Made by a program: the position numbers and the translations under genes. A stretch of 64,000 bases of DNA from Archegozetes longisetosus (lineage: Eukaryota; Arthropoda; Arachnida; Sarcoptiformes; Trhypochthoniidae). The notes below the pieces were generated by a model, which saw only the letters and a program-made list of their open reading frames with translations, was not told the DNA's origin and searched no databases. Positions 49,532 through 61,061 of this stretch are shown here, in pieces. Positions within the stretch are counted from its first letter, which is position 1. Every line of letters starts with the position of its first letter. The stretch lies in contig JAEMBT020000005.1 of the NCBI GenBank assembly GCA_018873245.2, positions 14,460,001 through 14,524,000 on the forward strand, in the 5' to 3' direction.

Positions 49532-50273
49532 GGTATGATTGTACTTTATGGGGGTAAGAGTGTTCCGCCCACTCCACCCCCACTTTGTGTATATCGTTGG
49601 ACTCAGCTCGATGAGACAAGTTCATCGATACCCTACTTGGGACCCTAGGGCCCAGCTACAAAAAGTTGAGCCTAGGTCCCCTAGTGGCCGGACCTAGGAT
49701 TATGTATTTGGTGTCAATATGACCGGAGGCTCAAATGGAGTTCACATATCAAATATGGTGGACCTAGGGCTAGGTCTTGAGACTTAACTTATTACTTAAA
49801 CAGTGTAGCCCATGATATTTAATTGTACCTATTGGCGACTCATTTAACTTAACCACCACGAACCCGATTTAACCTAAGCTGACTATAGCGTCAGATCGCT
49901 TCACTCGGAACGCTTCGCGTTCCTCACTTCGCGACCTGACGCAATTTTCACTTAGGTAAAATCACGTACGTGGATACTTAATTATTTTGTAGAGAAATTT
50001 GAAAATGCAAGTTAGACCAAGATCTCAAAACCTAGCCCTAGGACCACTATATTTAATATGTGAACTCCACTCGAGCCTCCGGTCATATTGACACCTAATA
50101 CATAATCCTAGGTCCGGCTACTAGGGACCTAGGCTTAACTTTTTGTAGCTGGACCCTAAGGTTCCAAGTAGGGTACTGATGAACTCGTTTCATCGAGCTG
50201 AGTCCAACGATATACAAAAAGTGGGGGTGGAGTGGGCGGAACACCCTTACCCCCATAAAGTACAATCATACCA
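49532..50273. mobile_element. Fold-back element with GACCTAGG blocks and a GC hairpin centre
   Basis: The ends are GGTATGATTGTACTTTATGG and CCATAAAGTACAATCATACC. The arms of nearly 300 bp include GTGTTCCGCCCACTCCACCC, CGATACCCTACTTGGGACCC, CAGCTACAAAAAGTTGAGCC and CCGGACCTAGG. The centre has a compact GC-rich hairpin at 49888-49942 (GCGTCAG...CTGACGC around GGAACGCTTCGCGTTCC). The GACC(C)TAG...CAGCTACAAAAAGTTG block also occurs several times at 57118-57660, so the two elements share a family. It is non-coding. Confidence 0.7.
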
Positions 50274-51111
50274 TGCACTTCGCTAAAAAGAAGACACTTA
50301 TTCGGAATTGAAGGATCTGTGACACCAAACTACAAAACCTTCTCCACTTTCAGCAAAAAATTCCAATACAGATAAGAAAAAATATTCAAAATTTAATTAA
50401 AATTTCAAACTAAAGATCTTTGGAAACAAATTTTGAAAAGTCTAAATTGTTTCAAGAAGTAAATTCTAAGTTTTTCACAAAAAACCGGCATCTTAGACTT
50501 TACTTCTAGCGAAAAAGAAATTATTCTTCAATGTTTTTAAGAATTAAGTAACGATCATAACAATGAAAATGACTATTTGAAAGGATCATTAATTCCAGTG
50601 CCGATCAAAAGAAGAAGAAACACAGACTCAAAAAATGACACCAAAAAAACCAAAATCGCAAAGTTTTGAGTATTTTGTTAAAACAAAAAATGTAAGAAAA
50701 AGTTTGCAAAAATTCTTTTGTTGCTTTACATCAAATAAAAAAAGTAGACTAGAGTCTAAAATACAAAAAATGGCGATATTTCTGAAGATCTGAGAGGAAA
50801 ACACAGGAATAACTGGAATTATTTGCCTCAAGAAGTTTTAGATGACGTCTTAGACTTTATTGATAACTTGCCAGCTCGAGAAAGTCATTACTCACCAAAA
50901 TTAGAAAAAAAATAGAAAATACTTATCTTCAGATATGAATGTGGCAAAACTTTATAGAAAATTCATCGAATTATATAATGAATACGAAAATGTGAATTCA
51001 AATGAATTTTTTAACATTATTTTAAGAAATCTAATATAGGTTTAGGCTTTCTTCGAAGTGATATTTGCGGCGAATATGAACTTTTTAACGTGAAAGTAAA
51101 ATCTAATTATG

Positions 51112-51124
51112 AAACTATCATTTT
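51112..51124. repeat. Target-site duplication of the LINE, left copy
   Basis: AAACTATCATTTT, identical to 54784-54796 on the other side of the retrotransposon. The 13-bp length suits target-primed reverse transcription. Confidence 0.8.
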
Positions 51125-51134
51125 GGTGATTTCA

Positions 51135-54100
51135 ATGGATCCGCGTCTACGTCGTGAAATCAACCCATCAATGGACACCACGTGCTTCTCACATGATGGT
51201 CAAATGGATCCACATCACCTCTGGCCAAAAGAAACCACACGGTACAGGTCAGGTAAGCTCTCCACTATTTTCTTACCCCAATTTTTCCCTACTCTTTTCC
51301 CCTCACCCGCTGCGCTTACCCTTAATTTTATATTGCATTTATTTATGTTTTCCCCTATTTGTTTACATTTATCACCGCCATTTTTATTGCTCCGCCCTTT
51401 CTATGCCTTTGAAGTTACTCAGCTTTCCTCTAAAGCGCGCGCACCCCTTAAAGCACATATTTGCCCACAAGTTCGACTACTCTATTGCGATCCCTTTTCT
51501 ATAAAATTACGCCCCCTCACATTCAAACCCCCTCAAACCTCCCGCCTTCATTTTAACACCTGCGACCCTGCAAAACAAGCCAAAACTGTTCGCCTTATCC
51601 TCATCCTTGCAGGCGATATCGAGCCTAATCCTGGCCCCCGAACCCCCCCTCGGATAAACATCCTCCAAATCAATATAAACGGCCTTAGACATAAGATCCC
51701 CGAACTTACCCATTTTCTAACTACCCATAACATTCACATCCTAGCTATCCAAGAAACCAAACTCACCCCCAGTATAAAAAAACCCAAAAATCCCCGAGTT
51801 TTCCCATATTCGTCTCGACCGCCCTAACAGATCCGGTGGAGGATTAATCATCTACCTCCATCGCTCCATTAACTATTCCACACAAATACCCCCCATGCCC
51901 TTTCCCAGGACCCCGACTGCGAAATCCAAGCATGCTTCCTGTATATAAACAGAACCCAATACACCTTACTTAATATCTATATCCCCCCGCCCCCTAAACC
52001 CCCAGCTAGCTACACCCCTGATCTCTCTTCTGTCGCCTCCCTCCCAAATCCAATTATACTTGGTGACTTCAATGCCCACCATCCCACCTGGCTCAAGACC
52101 CAAAACCCTAACACTAGAGGGCAGCTAATACTCGACCATATCGATACACTCCCTCTAATTATTCTAAACGAGCAATACCCGACCAGAAACGCCCCCCTCT
52201 GTCCAACCTACCTCACCCGATCTTTCCATAGTTTCACCCTCTTTAGCCCCACATATTTCATGGCGTACTATCCCAGCACTTCCCACTGACCACATCCCCA
52301 TTATAATTACCCTACACATGTCTCGCCCTAAACCCGAAACCCTCCCTCGTTCATTCACTAACTACAAAAAAGCTGATTGGCTAAACTTCACCCAACTACT
52401 TGAATCATCCTTTTCAAATTTTGACCCCTTAGACTACGCCTCTATAGACCTAGCCAAAGCATTTATCAGAAATGAAATTATCAGAGCAGCCAAACAAACC
52501 ATCCCCTCTGGCCGAAGAAAATCGCACAACCCCTCCCTCACCCCAGAAATCGTTGCTCTCATACCTCAAAGAAACGCCATTCGCCAAAAAATGTCATTTT
52601 CCTCCACCCTGGCCCCCACAGACTCTGAACATATCTCCTCCCTAAACAAACTAATAAATAACGAAATCTGCCACCTCAAAAAGCAGCGCTGGTCGAACTT
52701 TGTCCAAAATCTTGACCGAAAAACTTCCCCTAGGCTCCTCTGGAATACAATCAGGTCTCTAACCACTAACACCACCCCCTCACACGAACTCATCTCCCCA
52801 ACACCCCCTAACAGAATTATTTCCCCCAAAACACAGTCCAATATCCTTATAAAACATTACGCCTCAATCTCCCGGATCCCTAACGATAAAATAAATAGAA
52901 AAGTAGTCCGCGCCCTAAAATCCCAATGTAAGCTAGACCCATCCCAACAACCCCCTTTCAACCCGGCGCAAACCCACGAAATAATTAAATCTTTATCCTC
53001 CTCTAAAGCCCTAGGCCCTGATAATATCTCCAACCTACACTTCAAGCACCTCGGCCCACTTGCAATAACTGCCCTCACAAAATTATTTAACCACTCCTGG
53101 CTAACCTCCCAAATTCCCACAATCTGGAAAAAATTCATAATAATCCCCATTCTCAAACCAAATAAACCTCCCCCCATCCTATCGCTCCATCTCTCTCCTC
53201 TCTCCACTCTCTAAAACTCTCGAACGACTTATTAAAATCAGAATAGAACATATACTGCCCCAACTCCCATATCAACATGGCTTCCGTAAAACTCTTTCAA
53301 CCTCCACTGCCCTCACAGACCTTTCTGAAACCGTGCTCATAGGTTTCAACCACAAACAACCTTCTACTCGTACCCTAACCCTCTGTCTAGACCTTTCCAA
53401 AGCCTTCGACACCGTCTTCATCCCACTCCTCATCTCCAAAATAAACTTCTCACCCCTAAACCCCCATGATAAACGCTTGCTTACTTGCTTCTTGAGAGGC
53501 AGACAGGGCCGAGTCTGTCTCGGAAATACCCTCAGCAAATCCCGTAACCTTCGAAATGGGGTCCCCCAAGGAGCCGTTCTCTCCCCCCTCCTCTTTAACT
53601 TTTTTATTTAGGATATACCTATCCCCCCTTCCCCTATGAAACTCATAGCCTACGCAGATGACATAACCCTCCTCTCCCTCCACCCGATAGCCACCGCCGC
53701 AACTGCCCAACTCCAGTCATTTCTCCCTCAAATCAAATCCTGGGCATCCCGAAACCAATTAACAATATCCATAGAAAAGTCTAGTTGCACCCTATTTACC
53801 CCTGGTAAGCGCGAAAATAACTTTCAACCTTTCATAACTATTAATGCCCTCCCAGTACCTACAAATAAATCTCCCCAAATCCTAGGTATCCACTTCGATC
53901 CCCATTTCACTTTCTCCCCTCACATAAAACACATATCCCAAAAAGCAAACCGCCGCCTAAACTCCCTTAAAGCTCTCTCTTCCACCTCCTGGGGTCAAGA
54001 TAATGAAACCCTTTCCACCCTATACAAACAGTACATCCGTCCCATCCTCGAATACGCGTCCCCTATCTGGTCCCCCGCAATCTCCCAAACCAATCTCCAG

Positions 54101-54751
54101 AAACTCCAGACCCTACAAAACAAAGCCCTCAGATACATAACAGATTCCTCACTAATGTCTCCCATCTCCCACCTTCATAATGAAACAAAGATCCTCCCCC
54201 TAAACCCCCATATAGACATGCTAGGCACTCAGTTCTTCTCTAAATTTTATGACCCTAACCACCCCCTTCTCAATCTCTCCACCCTGTACTCTCCCCCAAG
54301 GAAAATGAAAAACACACCTTCCCTCCATTATTCCAAACTCATCAAAAACTATTATGGTCCCCCCTCTAACGACATTCCCTTAATGGTAAGAGAAACCCAC
54401 ACAAACTTTACCCGAGCCTGCATAAGCTCCCTCTCCCCTAACAAAATACTTGGGCGCACTCCACCCGCGACAGACTCCTCAGAAAACAGTTTACCCCGCA
54501 AAGCACGCGTTGCTCTCTCCCAATTGCGTTCTGGCTATTCCCCCCTTCTCCGTGACTATCAATTCCGCATAATGAAAATAAATTCTAATCTCTGTCGTTT
54601 CTGTCATTCCTCCCCTGAAACTACCAACCACATCTTTTCCCTCTGCCCTTCCCTTGCCGTCCTCCGCCACACCCATCAAATAGACCTCTATTCCCTGTGG
54701 AGAGCACCGGAACGAGCCGTGAGGTTTCTTGAGGCCTCAGGGGTGCTGTGA
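51135..54751 (+). pseudogene. LINE polyprotein: 2A motif, endonuclease, reverse transcriptase, CCHC knuckle
   Basis: The frame from 51135 opens with about 155 poorly conserved residues including hydrophobic stretches. The 2A-like motif AGDIEPNPGP follows at 51609-51638, just before the endonuclease (ILQININGLRHKIPELTHFL, LAIQETKL, GGGLIIYLH, GDFNAHHPTW, PTDHIPIII). The RT domain follows (SSSKALGPDNIS, LCLDLSKAFDTVF, NGVPQGAVLSPLLFNFFI, YADD at 53651). A C-terminal CX2CX8HX4C knuckle lies at 54593-54649. Coding is interrupted by frame changes near 51805-51830, 51890-51905, 52180-52240 and 53165-53180, and by TAG at 53609, so this copy is inactive. Motifs are still close to consensus, so it is not ancient. 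The long + frames (52318-53214, 53636-54751) are pieces of this one coding sequence. Confidence 0.85.
51591..51638 (+). other. 2A-like ribosome-skipping motif in the LINE
   Basis: LILILAGDIEPNPGP matches the 2A consensus D-[VI]-E-x-N-P-G-P, preceded by a short hydrophobic stretch as in known active 2As. It would release the N-terminal part from the endonuclease-RT part during translation. 2A motifs at this place are established in some trypanosome L1Tc and sea-urchin CR1-type elements. Activity of this copy is untested. Confidence 0.8.
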
Positions 54752-54783
54752 GGTTCCATCACCACCCTGGAGGCAAACACAAC

Positions 54784-54796
54784 AAACTATCATTTT
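54784..54796. repeat. Target-site duplication of the LINE, right copy
   Basis: AAACTATCATTTT, matching 51112-51124. The decayed host frame resumes right after it (FKKQLEEHQK). Confidence 0.8.
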
Positions 54797-55403
54797 AAAA
54801 AACAGTTAGAAGAGCATCAAAAAGAGTCAGACAAGTCGTACAAAATTCAAAATGAAATTGAAAGTTTAGTAAAAATTGAGGTTAGGTTTTATTTATTGCG
54901 CTCCGCTCACATTGGAGGTATTAGGGCGAAACCATATATATACAGTCGAGGAGAATATCAATGAGACTGGTAAAAGTTGAATAACTTTTGAATGGACATA
55001 CCGATTTTCAAAATTTTTCGGGAAAATAAACTAGAATAAATGTAATTTCCAAAAGTATAAACAAATTTTCTAAAATCAACTAGATAAAATAGTTATGATA
55101 AATCAATAGAAAGTATTAGTTTTTCAGCCGATAAGTAATCAAAGTTTAATATTAATAAATATTTCAATCGTAAGTAATGTTTATTTAAAAATATTGAATG
55201 AAAATAAATGAAAATGAGAATAAATTAATATTTTTTATGGCCTCCGCTGGCAGCCTTAACCGATTCAATCGTATTAGGCATCGAATTATCCTATTTTTCG
55301 GGGTCGGCCAGAATTCGATTGAAGAGTTAGAAAAATTTCTTCAATGTCATCGATTTCACACCATCGATAATAAGTCAATTTGGAAATCTCTAAAAATGAA
55401 GTA

Positions 55404-56628
55404 CTGTAAACTGCCATTTATATCCCTGCCGTTACTGTCCCTCTGCCGATATTATCCCGCATTTCTCAAAACATAAGTCTCTATTCCATAGATATAATGT
55501 TAAAAACCTGCCAATAGCGTCCCTGCCGTTTGTATCCCTCGATCATTAATATCTCTCATTATTGAGAAACACTGTATAAGAAAATACCACAAACTTTCTG
55601 CCGTTATTATCCCTCATATGACTCAAACAGTAATAAAATATTTAAATTATAAAACTGTATTTATATCAAAAATCGTGAAATATAGTCGTATTTGACCATT
55701 TGTGAAGATGAGACACAAGAGTCGACCAAAGTCTCCACAAATGCTGCTTTCAATCATTTAATTGAATTACAGAAGCATTTCTGGCAAATAGGTATTGTCA
55801 CGTTTATTTCGTGACTCGGGATCTTTTCTAATTAATTTTAGAATTTGTCTTAAACAATTTATATAGTCTTATGTTTTGTTGTTTGCTAGTTGTACAAATT
55901 GAGATCGGGAACCTCAATGTGAGACCTCAATTCGTTTATGTTAGAGTCAGGCTGGACTCGTGTTTTAAATTATAACTTTCATACTTACTTTTATAATACG
56001 CGATGTATTGACGGATTGATGAATTAATACACTTTTCACTATTGATATTAATGTAACTTTATTCAAAATGTTTAATATTACATGTTATACGCTTATTAAT
56101 ATACACTATCTATCTATCTCTATCCTACACTTTCCCTGCTCTCCTTATATACCTTTTCTGTATTCTATCTTATCTTGTTCTTAAAACTAAAGTTTACATA
56201 ATTCTCGATATTTTCTTAGAAAAACATGTTTTTAAGTAAAAAAAGTTAAAAGAAAGCTTATTGTTGATAAAATAGACATTTTATCTATTACTTTATCAGT
56301 ATAATAAATTTTCTTTTAATTATATAATAAAACATTTCTAAATTAGTCTATTGCTTAATAATGATAACTTATATAGATAAATTTTACATTTCACAGTATC
56401 AATACATTTGATGACACTTTTGCCTAAATGCAGAAAACATTGACTGATAACACTTTTAAGACATTAAAACAATCAAAAATTGATAATTATTTTCAAAATA
56501 TGAATAATTAATCATTAATTCATGTAATTATTTGGATTATATAATAAAACATTTTCATTTCTATTGACTACCATTAGTATCCCTCTATTCATGAAAAGTC
56601 ATCCAGGGACAATAATGGCAGTTTACTG
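55404..56628. mobile_element. Second-level Tc1/mariner-type element
   Basis: The ends CTGTAAACTGCCATTTATAT and ATAATGGCAGTTTACTG are flanked by TA on both sides (55402-55403, 56629-56630). The left arm holds repeated words of the type GCCGTT-x-x-TATCCCTC (55420-55610). The right end mirrors one of them (CATTAGTATCCCTC...GGGACAATAATGG). It is non-coding. Confidence 0.6.
55796..56393. repeat. Possible solo LTR inside the nested element
   Basis: The stretch begins TGTCACGTTTATTTCGTGAC and could end TTTACATTTCACA. GTAT lies at both outer sides. Inside are a TATA-like CTTATATACC and AATAAAAC, as an LTR promoter and poly(A) site would give. TG...CA borders and a 4-bp repeat are weak evidence. It may equally be part of the surrounding DNA transposon. 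Confidence 0.3.
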
Positions 56629-58970
56629 TAATACTAAAATTATTTCTAAATTTGATAACTGATTTAATACATTACTACATTTGCGAATAATCACTAAAAT
56701 ACTTATCTTCTGAGCTCTTAATTTAATAAATCGCCTGAAATCGATTTCGCGTTTCTGAAGAATGTCTACAATAATAATAAATTTCGCAATTTTTTTAATA
56801 ATTAATAATTTAATTCCGATTCCAATCGAAATGTAAGCAAAGAAAACTTCAGATCATACATAAATGAAGTTGTTTTTAGTACTTTATAATTTTAACGTAT
56901 TGAATACTTCAAAATTTAACCCTTCGAATACAAATGCTTATAACTTTTTAATTTGTTGAAATTAATAAATTTTGTTTAAAGATTTGTAAATTACATTTAT
57001 TCCAGAATATGTTACCGAAAAAATTTTAAAAATGGTTTATTCATTCAAAGGTTACTCAACTTTTAGCAGTCTCATTGATATTTTCCTCGACTGTATATAT
57101 ATACTCGACTTGACATCCTGAGTTCATCGATATCCCACTCGGAACACTAGGACCCAGCTACAAAAAGTTGGGTCCAGGTCCCTAAAGGACGGATCTAGGC
57201 ATACCATATTTGGCATGCGAACTCTACTCGACAACCTGCGTCTATCAATACTCCACTCGGATTTCTAGAACCTAGCTACGAAAGTTGGGTCTATAATACC
57301 ATATTAGGCATGCTAACTCTACTCATGAGCCTATCGATACCCCACTTGCGATCCTAAGGTGAAGCTACAAAAAGTTGAATCTAAGTCTCTAAGGGCTGGA
57401 TCTGAGTTCGTCATATTTGATACGCGAACTTCATTTAATAGCTCAATTCTATTAGTACTCAACTTAGGACCCTAGAGTCTACCTATAAACATTTTGCAGC
57501 TATGCCCTAGGATCCCAAGTGGGGTATCGATAGACACAGGTTGTTGAGTAGAGTTAGAATACCAAATATGGTATGCTTAGGTCCGGCCGTCAGGTACCTA
57601 GGTCCAACTTTTTATAGCTAGGTCCTAGGGTGCCGAGTGAGGTATCGATGAACTCATGATGTCAAGACGAGGTGGCTCCGCCCTAAGACCTCCCGTATGA
57701 GCGGAGCACGATAAGTAAAACCTAACCAAAATTGATAACAGTATTTGTGCTATATCTATGGATTTTGAAAAGGATTTGCCCCTTCCCTTAACAAGTTTCT
57801 TATGAATATTATTTAAGACAGTTATGGATTCACAACTTTTGTATTAATGATATGAAAACTGGAACCGTAGATATATTTTTATATTCTGAAATTTTTGCAG
57901 GAAAAGAGCCGAATGAACCATTTTCTTGCTTAGATTATTATATAATCCAAGATCAAATTTCAGAAAGTCTTTCACATTCTCAGACAATTGCCAGGCACAA
58001 AATAAAGCAGATATATTTGTATTTATTACTGGAGTTTAATAAAAATAATATCATAGATAAAATCTCTATTATATGCCCCATTCCTGGATACACATATTTA
58101 GATTGTGACCAAGATTTTGGCTGAATCGATAACAGACTTAAAGTGGAAAAGTTTGCTTTCTTTCTTAATGGGTTAATCTTATTAGGAAAACTGATGTAAA
58201 CTTCAATATTAATTATGTGAATCTCCCGTTAACTGATGATTTGCAGCCTAATGGGACTCCTATTTTATAGTAGTTAAAGCATATAAGAATTTTTTCGAGA
58301 AATTTTCAGTTAATAATGTTGAAAAAACACTACAAATTAAAAAAATCAAATTCACGCAAAGCGGAATTTTCGCAATAACTAATCTTTTATCTGAAAACTT
58401 TGAGTTAGAAATAAATCTTATAAAGTCTGATAAATAGAAAATATTGATTCTACTACTTTAAATAATGCTTATGATAGTTATTTACATTTTTAAAAGGCTA
58501 AATTTGATGATGTGCAAATATTATTGAAATATCTTTTGATACCTATAAATTTAAATTTTATAGTATTTTATTTTATTCAAATTCAGATCTAAAAGCTTTT
58601 AAAAGTAAACCAAAAATTCAGCTCTTATTAGAAAGCAATAATCAATTTTATTGTAGCTGTAAAGCCAAATGCGTTCGTTTTTGTGATTGTAAAACAGTTG
58701 GCCAAAATCGTAATAAAGATTGTTTATGTAATTTATTAGAATGTAAAAACAAACCTTAAAACTTCAAAATAAATATAATCAAAATATCGTCCATGCAAAG
58801 TTTTGTTCACTGAGAGAACATACTTTAAAGAAATCATTGATCAAAACTCAAAATGAGATCTAAACTTCAATCTTTAGCCTCTAGAGAGTTTGCGAAACAA
58901 ACTTCTATGTGTAAAATGGGCCTATATTTAACTTGGTTTATATTCAGTTTTGAAGATTAACAATTATGTA

Positions 58971-59623
58971 CTGTTTCGCCAAATTTATTTTCGCCGAATT
59001 TACATACAGAGGTGTACCTATCTATAGATTTTTTCGTATAGAGTAATATAAATTGTGTATTTGATGAAATAAAATTGATTCTACAACAACGGTAACTTAA
59101 TTTGAGAGAAAAGGGCAATTCAATATTTTCATTGCATTCAAAAATCTAAGCGTTTACAAAAAATCTTAAATTTACCTAGTTTTTAAGTCTATACAGAGGC
59201 ACCTTAAAAATAATATAAACAATAAAAATGTCTTGATTTGGGCTAAAATTTTGTGATATTCTGTTGAAATATTGAATTCTGTCCGCACTTGGCTCCATTC
59301 CTGACTACGGTACTGTTCTGAAGAGCAAAAAATGTGCTGCAACTTATTAACAGTAGACTGAGAATGCTGCTAAAATTCACTCAAATTCGTATTATTGAGT
59401 CACTCTATTGCAAAAAATTCGTTATAGAACAATAGATCTTACTTTTTTATTTGGTTTAAATTTTTTTGGCTAAGTTGTTCGCATAAAATAGTTATCTCAA
59501 TTACGTTTGCTAATAGGAAAGAAAAACTTTTATAGGTAGGTACGCCTGTATGTAAATTCGGCGAGATGGCATTCGGCAAAATGCAGTTCGGCGAAAAGAA
59601 GTTCAGCGAAATGGCAAATTACC
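58971..59623. mobile_element. MITE with TTCGCCGAATTTACATACAG ends
   Basis: The left end TTTCGCCGAATTTACATACA and GAGGTGTACCTA is mirrored by TAGGTACGCCTGTATGTAA and ATTCGGCGAGATGG on the right. The right tip adds four TTCGGCGAAATGGCA-like units (59560-59618) against two on the left, so the left tip is shorter. No duplication was identified. It is non-coding. Confidence 0.65.
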
Positions 59624-59911
59624 AGATCAACCCAAGTAATGTTTGTACTTAGAAAACTTTCAGATACGTGCACCAGGTGAGTCGATTACAAAATCTTTTG
59701 GAGTGCCCTAGTACATATAAGTTCTAAATAGCTAGAGATGATTCCAGGGATATCTAGCATAACAGATTTAACGATTGCACTCTTATTTTCAGGTTTCTCT
59801 GTATTCTGCCCCTTCTGCCGAACTGTTTCTCAAGTTAGAAATCAGTCAGAATTCTGATGGGATTCATAATGAAAATACTTTAGAAAACCAAGTTCCATAA
59901 ATATCAAGTAC

Positions 59912-60765
59912 AGGAAATTATTTAACTTTTTATGTTAAACCTGGATAACAATCATACACAAATGGTTAGAAAAAAATTATTGACTAAATAGTACATTAAC
60001 AATCATTGAGAAAGACTAATGTTTGAAGTCATTTTGAGGTTATTATTCAATACAAAAACGAAACTTTACAATTTATTGCCAAACATTAATACTTAAATGA
60101 TCATATACATCATTCTAAAGTACCCTCTCCAATTCGATACATTGCTTACTTCGAGCCAAATGCAGTAAATCATTGATACAATTAAATTTCTATAAGGCTA
60201 TACTTTTGGTCAGCCTTATGCGACATATCAACACCAAACTTGGTATACAGATAGTACCCGATGAATAGAGCAAAAAGTATATTAGATATATCCGTCGCAA
60301 ACCAAAGGGGTGGAGTTACAGGCTTTCCTCATCGATGGCATAAGACTGATCAAAAATAGATGTAAATATAAATACATAACTAAAGGTGAAAAATAAAACA
60401 TTTATCTAATCCAAATTAGGTTAGATTAGGTTGAGTTTCCTATTATGTTAAACAATAAAATTAAATAATTACAACGTAGGAAGTGAAATAATTTTCTGCA
60501 TCCTGGACACTGTTAGCTCAAAGTAAGCGATATACTGAATTGGGGAAGGGTATATTCTAGGATGATGTGTATGATCAATTTAAATGTTGATGTTTGGCAA
60601 TAAATTTTTATGAAGTTTTGCTTTGCATTGAATAGTAATCTCAAAATGACTTCAAACATCAGTCTTTTTCAATTATTGTTAATGCACTGTTTGGCCAATA
60701 ATTTTTTATTCATTTATATATGATTGTTATCCGGGTTTAACAACTTAAAAAATTAAATAATTCCT
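59912..60765. mobile_element. Fold-back element with about 270-bp arms and a nested hairpin
   Basis: AGGAAATTATTTAACTTTTT and ACCTGGATAACAATCATA on the left mirror TATGATTGTTATCCGGGT and AATTAAATAATTCCT on the right. Inner words such as CATTTTGAGGTTATTATTCA, GCCAAACATTAA and CATTCTAAAGTACCCTCTCC are also mirrored. In the centre a smaller unit (about 60205-60360) has its own ends, TTTTGGTCAGCCTTATGC and GGCATAAGACTGATCAAAA, and is probably a separate insertion. It is non-coding. Confidence 0.7.
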
Positions 60766-61061
60766 CCACCCGGATATTTAAAAAAATTTCTTCATACTCA
60801 CGTTTATCTAACATACACTTTAATGAAATTCATCTCTACAAAGTCTGATTTACAAAAAGTTGACTCTACGCATAATAGATCTATGGGTTATATATATAGA
60901 TATAGATATCAGAAGAAAACTGATTGTCTGATACAGTAAGTTATTGTCAATTATTTCATGTTAAGATAAATCGTTGATTTTTATAAATATAATTTTAGTC
61001 ATTCTAAAATAGTATTTATCATAATTCGAATGTGTTGAATTTGAAGAGAAATTGAGAAGCT

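Larger units (their letters stand above)
51125..54783 (+). mobile_element. Non-LTR retrotransposon (jockey/CR1-like) with 2A motif
   Basis: The 3659-bp unit is bounded by the 13-bp duplication AAACTATCATTTT. It is C-rich and pyrimidine-rich on the plus strand, about half GC against about 28% around it. It has essentially no 5'UTR (ATG 11 bases in) and a 3'UTR of about 32 bases without a poly(A) tail. It carries endonuclease and reverse transcriptase regions in one damaged coding sequence. Clade placement within the jockey/CR1/L2 group is by general look only. Confidence 0.85.
54943..57093. mobile_element. Tc1/mariner-type element nested in the fold-back
   Basis: The ends are CAGTCGAGGAGAATATCAAT and ATTGATATTTTCCTCGACTG within TATATA flanks (TA duplication). 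The arms run inward for over 100 bp (AAAAGTTGAATAACTTTTGA; mirrored near 57040). At 55230-55400 a plus-strand frame (NRFNRIRHRIILFFGVGQNS, then IEELEKFLQCHRF) resembles the second helix-turn-helix of Tc1-type transposase DNA-binding domains. It is therefore a decayed relative of an autonomous element. It is interrupted at 55404. Confidence 0.65.
54880..57727. mobile_element. Outer fold-back element (8-bp duplication) in the decayed gene
   Basis: The ends GGTTAGGTTTTA...GCTCCGCTCACATTGGAGG and CCTCCCGTATGAGCGGAGC...TAAAACCTAACC are inverted. AAAATTGA is duplicated on both sides (54872-54879, 57728-57735). With the inner insertion removed the element is about 695 bp and mostly palindromic: CTCGACTTGACATCCTGAG near 57112 pairs with CTCATGATGTCAAGACGAG near 57652. 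The inner part is repeated GACC(C)TAG / CAGCTACAAAAAGTTG blocks. An 8-bp duplication suits hAT or another 8-bp family, but the GGTTAGG ends are not typical enough to decide. Confidence 0.75.
50283..58760 (+). pseudogene. Decayed multicopy-type gene split by two insertions
   Basis: Three separated parts read in order as one broken protein: 50283-51124, 54784-54879 and 57728-58760. Part 1 contains DLRGKHRNNWNYLPQEVL, LPARESHYSPKLEKK and, after a frameshift, KYLSSDMNVAKLYRKF, then GLGFLRSDICGEYELFNVKV. Part 2 reads NYHFKKQLEEHQKESDKSY. Part 3 begins DNSICAISMDFEKDLPLPL and later has PIPGYTYLDCDQDFG and a Cys-rich tail (FYCSCKAKCVRFCDCKTVG). From memory this is the arthropod/cnidarian multicopy protein type with RESHYSR and LPCDRDFG-like motifs, probably transposon-derived. 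I cannot name it with certainty. Several stops and frame changes show it is dead. The first insertion is the retrotransposon at 51125-54783 and the second the fold-back at 54880-57727. Confidence 0.6.
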
